Shown here piece after piece: positions 5,207 through 7,979 of a stretch of DNA of 7,979 nucleotides. The stretch's first letter is position 1; each line of letters starts with the position of its first letter. Both the position numbers and the translations under genes were made by a program. The notes beneath the pieces are model-generated. The model was given only the letters and a program-made list of their open reading frames with translations, did not search any database and was not told the origin of the DNA. Source of the DNA: Acidobacteriota bacterium (GTDB lineage Bacteria; Acidobacteriota; Terriglobia; Terriglobales; Acidobacteriaceae); assembly GCA_021810175.1 (NCBI GenBank), contig JAJZJJ010000109.1:1-7979 (forward strand), given 5' to 3'.

Positions 5207-7786
5207 TTGAAGATCGATCGCCGTGACATCCTCAAAGCCCTTCCCGTCATGGCCGGCGGAGCGCTCGCCTCCAGCCCTCTTCCCGCGCTCGCCGCCACCG
5301 CCGCCCACGTCTCCCTCCGCATCGAGCCTTCCGGTCACGACTCGTACCAGCCGCTCCAGCAGCTCATCCTTCGCGGCGCACTCACCGGCACGGTCGAGGT
5401 CATCGACGGCGCCGGCCATCCCTACCTCCGCACCCAGGCCCGCGATCCCTTCACCTTCACCATTGGCGGAGCGCTCGGCACCCATCACGCCCGCCTCCTC
5501 GCAGCCGATGGAACCACCGCTGCCGCCATCGCCTTCCGCGTCGACTGCTCCACCCAAATCACCGAATCCAGTGGCGAATTCCAGGACCTCCTCGACCAGG
5601 TGCGCTGGACCATCATGGACTGGAACCAGGGCGCGCCCGTCAATGTCATCCGCCGCCAGGACCGCGTCTATCAGCTCTTCGTCAACTGGCTCTTCGACCA
5701 CACCCTCACCATGAAAGGCATGAAGTACTACTGGCCCGACCTGAAGGATGCCGTCGATTTCTTCGCCGAAACCCAGCGCGAAGACGGCATGATCTGGGAA
5801 AGCTGCTTCCCCTCCACGCCTCAGGCCAACTACTTCGACTGGAAGTTTGCCCGCGGCGGCTTCGTCCGCCGCTTCGACAACGGATTCCGCCAGCTCCGCC
5901 GCGCCCCCGTCGAAAGCCACGTGGAGCAGTACTTCGTGGAAGCCCTCTACGACACCTGGAAGGCTACCGGCGACAGCGAGTGGATGCACGCAAAGCTCGA
6001 CTGCGCCATCCGCGCCCTCCGCTACGCCACCAGCGACCCTTACCGCTGGTCGCAGAAGTACCAGCTCATGCACCGCGGCTTCACCATCGACACCTGGGAC
6101 TACGTCTCCGACGACCAGCAGAAAATCGGCGGCTCAGTCTTCGTTGTCTATCCCGGCGAAAGCGAATTCGGCGTCTTCCACGGCGACAACACCAACCTCA
6201 TCGCCGCATGCCGCCGCCTCGCCGAGATGCTCACCCACGCCGCCCGCACCGCTGAGGCCCGGGAATACGCCACTCTGGCGGATACATTGCAAACCCGCCT
6301 CGACCGCCTCTCCTGGAACGGCCATTTCTACACCCACTGGATCGCCGAAAACCCCGACTATCGTCCCGATGTCGGCGTCGATATGTCCACCCAGGTCTCG
6401 CTCTCCAACGCCTGGGCGCTCAACCGCGGCATCCCTCCGGAGAAGTGCGCCGCCATCATCCGCACCTATCAGCGCATCCGCCGCGAAATGCCATCCTCCT
6501 CGGCCGGCGAGTTCTATGGCATCTATCCTCCCTTTCAGAAGGACTTCACCCAAAACGATCCCGGAGAGGTCTGGGAGTACGTCAACGGCGGCGTCCTTTC
6601 CGTCGTCGCCGGGGAACTGGCCCGCGGCGCCTTTGAGAACGGCTTCGAGGAATACGCCACAGACATCCTCCTCCGCGAAAAAGCCGTCGCCGAGCGCTTC
6701 CGCGGCTATCTCCCCGTCACCCTGCGCGGTAAAGCCTTCGTCATCCCGCCCCGCACCTTCCAGACCCTCGACATGAGCGCCATCGTCAACGGCTCGCTCG
6801 GCGACGGCGCGCCCGGGCTGCCCGGATGGCCCGGCCAGCCGGGGCAGAATGTCAGCGCCATCCCCAAAGGCCGTCAGGAATTCCAGGGCATTTCCTTCGC
6901 CGTCATCGATCCGGCGTCCAACAGTCATCGCGCCTGCCTGGTCCTCACCGGCCAGTCCGGCTCCCGGCAAAGCGCCACGCTGCCCGTTCACGCACAGGCA
7001 GCCAGCATCTATCTTCTGCACGCCGCCGCCGGCCCTGAGAACACCGTCGGCAAACTGACCATCCACTACACCCAGGGCGCCGCTCACTCCGAGTACGTCG
7101 AGATCGGAAAGAATGTCGGCTCTTGGTGGGAGCCGCAGGACACCCGCTACGCCCGCCAGGGTCCTCGTATCAGTGACCGCCTCCGTGTCGCCTGGCAGCA
7201 CGCGCCCCAGGGCTTCCCCAGCTTCGGCGTCTATGCGGCAGGTTTCAATAATCCTCATCCGGATCGCACCGTGGCCTCGCTCGAATTTGAAGCCGGCGTC
7301 GGCAACAGCACCTGGATGGTCCTCGCCGCGACCCTCAGCGATGCTCCCGTCGTCTTCGCTCCCTTCGACGATCTCTCCACCGGCATCCCGGACGGCTGGA
7401 GCGCCGCCCTCATTGCCGCTCTGGTCGAAGGCCTCGCCGGTGTTGTGGACAAAGGCGTCGCCTTCAGCCATACCCGAATCGCACCGCGCTGGTCCGCGGC
7501 CGGCGTCCACACCGCCGATGTGACCATCCGTTATCCCGCCTCCGCCGGCTACTGCCGGTATCGCTACACCGCGCAGGCTCAACCGGACAAGCTCTCCCTC
7601 GACTTCACCGGAAGCGGCCATGAATTCGAACTGGCGCTGCTGCTGCCCGCGGGCCGCCAGCTCCGCTCGGCGAGCATGAACGGAAAACCCCTTCCCGCCG
7701 CCACCCGAACCGTCGGCCAGTCCACCTACGCCGTTCTGAACGCCAGCCAGCCCGGCGTCCACCATCTTGAGCTGCAGCTCGCCTGA
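5207..7786 (+). CDS. Tat-exported six-hairpin glycosidase-like protein
   Basis: An 859-residue predicted periplasmic or extracellular glycoside hydrolase of unassigned family. It starts with a TTG codon behind GGAGGA. The N-terminus MKIDRRDILKAL carries a twin-arginine motif (R5-R6-D-I-L-K), a weakly hydrophobic stretch and a cleavage site near ALA at residue 29, so it should be exported folded. Residues about 33-115 look like an N-terminal beta-sandwich. Residues about 120-530 resemble an (alpha/alpha)6 barrel as in trehalase, glucoamylase and rhamnosidase clans: helical repeats plus acidic clusters EDGMIWES (192-199), VESHVEQY (235-242), TWDYVSDD (296-303), FHGDN (324-328) and GEVWEYVNGG (453-462), any of which could hold the catalytic acids. 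A collagen-like segment follows (534-548), then a beta-sandwich region with GFNNPHPD (679-686), and a C-terminal beta domain (about 745-859). No frameshift or lost segment is seen. Substrate is unknown; the neighbouring sugar kinase hints at sugar or uronic-acid use. Confidence 0.8.
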   Translation: MKIDRRDILKALPVMAGGALASSPLPALAATAAHVSLRIEPSGHDSYQPLQQLILRGALTGTVEVIDGAGHPYLRTQARDPFTFTIGGALGTHHARLLAADGTTAAAIAFRVDCSTQITESSGEFQDLLDQVRWTIMDWNQGAPVNVIRRQDRVYQLFVNWLFDHTLTMKGMKYYWPDLKDAVDFFAETQREDGMIWESCFPSTPQANYFDWKFARGGFVRRFDNGFRQLRRAPVESHVEQYFVEALYDTWKATGDSEWMHAKLDCAIRALRYATSDPYRWSQKYQLMHRGFTIDTWDYVSDDQQKIGGSVFVVYPGESEFGVFHGDNTNLIAACRRLAEMLTHAARTAEAREYATLADTLQTRLDRLSWNGHFYTHWIAENPDYRPDVGVDMSTQVSLSNAWALNRGIPPEKCAAIIRTYQRIRREMPSSSAGEFYGIYPPFQKDFTQNDPGEVWEYVNGGVLSVVAGELARGAFENGFEEYATDILLREKAVAERFRGYLPVTLRGKAFVIPPRTFQTLDMSAIVNGSLGDGAPGLPGWPGQPGQNVSAIPKGRQEFQGISFAVIDPASNSHRACLVLTGQSGSRQSATLPVHAQAASIYLLHAAAGPENTVGKLTIHYTQGAAHSEYVEIGKNVGSWWEPQDTRYARQGPRISDRLRVAWQHAPQGFPSFGVYAAGFNNPHPDRTVASLEFEAGVGNSTWMVLAATLSDAPVVFAPFDDLSTGIPDGWSAALIAALVEGLAGVVDKGVAFSHTRIAPRWSAAGVHTADVTIRYPASAGYCRYRYTAQAQPDKLSLDFTGSGHEFELALLLPAGRQLRSASMNGKPLPAATRTVGQSTYAVLNASQPGVHHLELQLA

Positions 7787-7853
7787 GACCGCCTCCACGC
7801 CTCGTCCCACAAGCCGGTACGCTTTCCCGCTCTCAGACCCGAAAATAGTCTCT

Positions 7854-7979
7854 ATGGAACCCATCACCCTCCGGCAGGCTCCCGCCCGCTGGGACGAGCT
7901 CTCCCTCGGCGAAGTCATGCTCCGCCTCGATCCCGGCGAAGGCCGCCTCCACACCACCCGCCACTTCACCGCCTGGGAG
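7854..7979 (+). CDS. PfkB-family sugar kinase, probable 2-keto-3-deoxygluconate kinase (5' fragment)
   Basis: Only the first 42 codons are inside the window; the frame is open to the last base. After a short N-terminal extension the sequence ELSLGEVMLRLDPGEGRL (residues 15-32) is the first strand and turn of a PfkB/ribokinase fold, where GE replaces the usual GE/GD of the sugar-binding start, and the following HTTRHFTAWE matches the segment leading to the glycine-rich substrate loop in KdgK-like kinases. KdgK phosphorylates 2-keto-3-deoxygluconate in uronic-acid or pectin breakdown; another sugar (fructose, ribose) is possible because the specificity-determining region is missing. The ATG at 7854 has no clear Shine-Dalgarno. 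It starts 67 bp after the glycosidase stop in the same direction, with no obvious terminator between, so the two could be cotranscribed. Confidence 0.75.
   Translation, partial: MEPITLRQAPARWDELSLGEVMLRLDPGEGRLHTTRHFTAWE

Noticed and set aside
4400..6073. Minus-strand open frame of about 557 codons
   Set aside because: It spans two plus-strand genes and their gap, is low-complexity and lacks motifs; GC-rich shadow.
7785..7853. GAGAC/GTCTC and AGAC/GTCT complementary pairs between glycosidase and kinase genes
   Set aside because: Only 4-5 bp of pairing with long loops; not enough to call a terminator or operator.
6134..7969. Minus-strand open frame of about 611 codons opposite the glycosidase
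   Set aside because: Repetitive Gly/Ala/Asp composition and no recognisable domain, while the opposite strand has Tat signal and family-like motifs; shadow.
1..7979. CRISPR arrays, tRNA genes, transposases, phage or defence genes
   Set aside because: I looked for spaced direct repeats, cloverleaf-like segments and typical protein motifs on both strands and saw none.

Overview
The window looks like chromosomal DNA of a GC-rich, saprophytic bacterium, most likely an acidobacterium of the Terriglobia/Acidobacteriaceae type. This is inferred from the strong preference for C or G at third codon positions, the kind of SHS-type MFS transporter, the two-ACT SerB, the large Tat-exported six-hairpin glycosidase and the start of a PfkB sugar kinase. 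No rRNA or other taxonomic marker is present, so the placement is from family resemblance only.

Layout. Positions 1-1171 (minus strand) hold most of an MFS transporter of the sialate/lactate (SHS) type, running off the left edge. It is divergent, across a 141-bp gap, from a plus-strand GH16 lipoprotein (1313-2518) with a chitobiase-C-like beta-sandwich and a laminarinase-type catalytic domain. The GH16 gene converges on serB (minus, 2611-3867), and a strong hairpin lies in the gap. Upstream of serB is a small cold-shock protein gene (minus, 3997-4200) with a textbook rho-independent terminator and a long leader. A 364-bp gene-free stretch (4201-4564) separates it from two plus-strand genes for exported proteins: an unrecognised 163-residue secreted protein (4565-5056, GTG start) and an 859-residue Tat-exported six-hairpin glycosidase-like protein (5207-7786, TTG start behind a strong Shine-Dalgarno). 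The right edge cuts the first 42 codons of a PfkB-type sugar kinase, probably 2-keto-3-deoxygluconate kinase.

How the genes fit together. Housekeeping genes (serB, csp) are interleaved with a carbohydrate-scavenging set: surface GH16 hydrolase, exported glycosidase, organic-acid/sugar-acid type transporter and cytoplasmic sugar kinase. Joint action on one polysaccharide is inference; nothing in the sequence proves co-regulation.

Most notable non-coding structure: a 9-nt unit of consensus CTCYGYGYY is tandemly repeated three times (2578-2604) and twice (3923-3940), on either side of serB and each time next to a terminator hairpin. No CRISPR array, insertion sequence, tRNA, phage gene or recognisable defence system was seen, and I found no clear candidate for a wholly new system.
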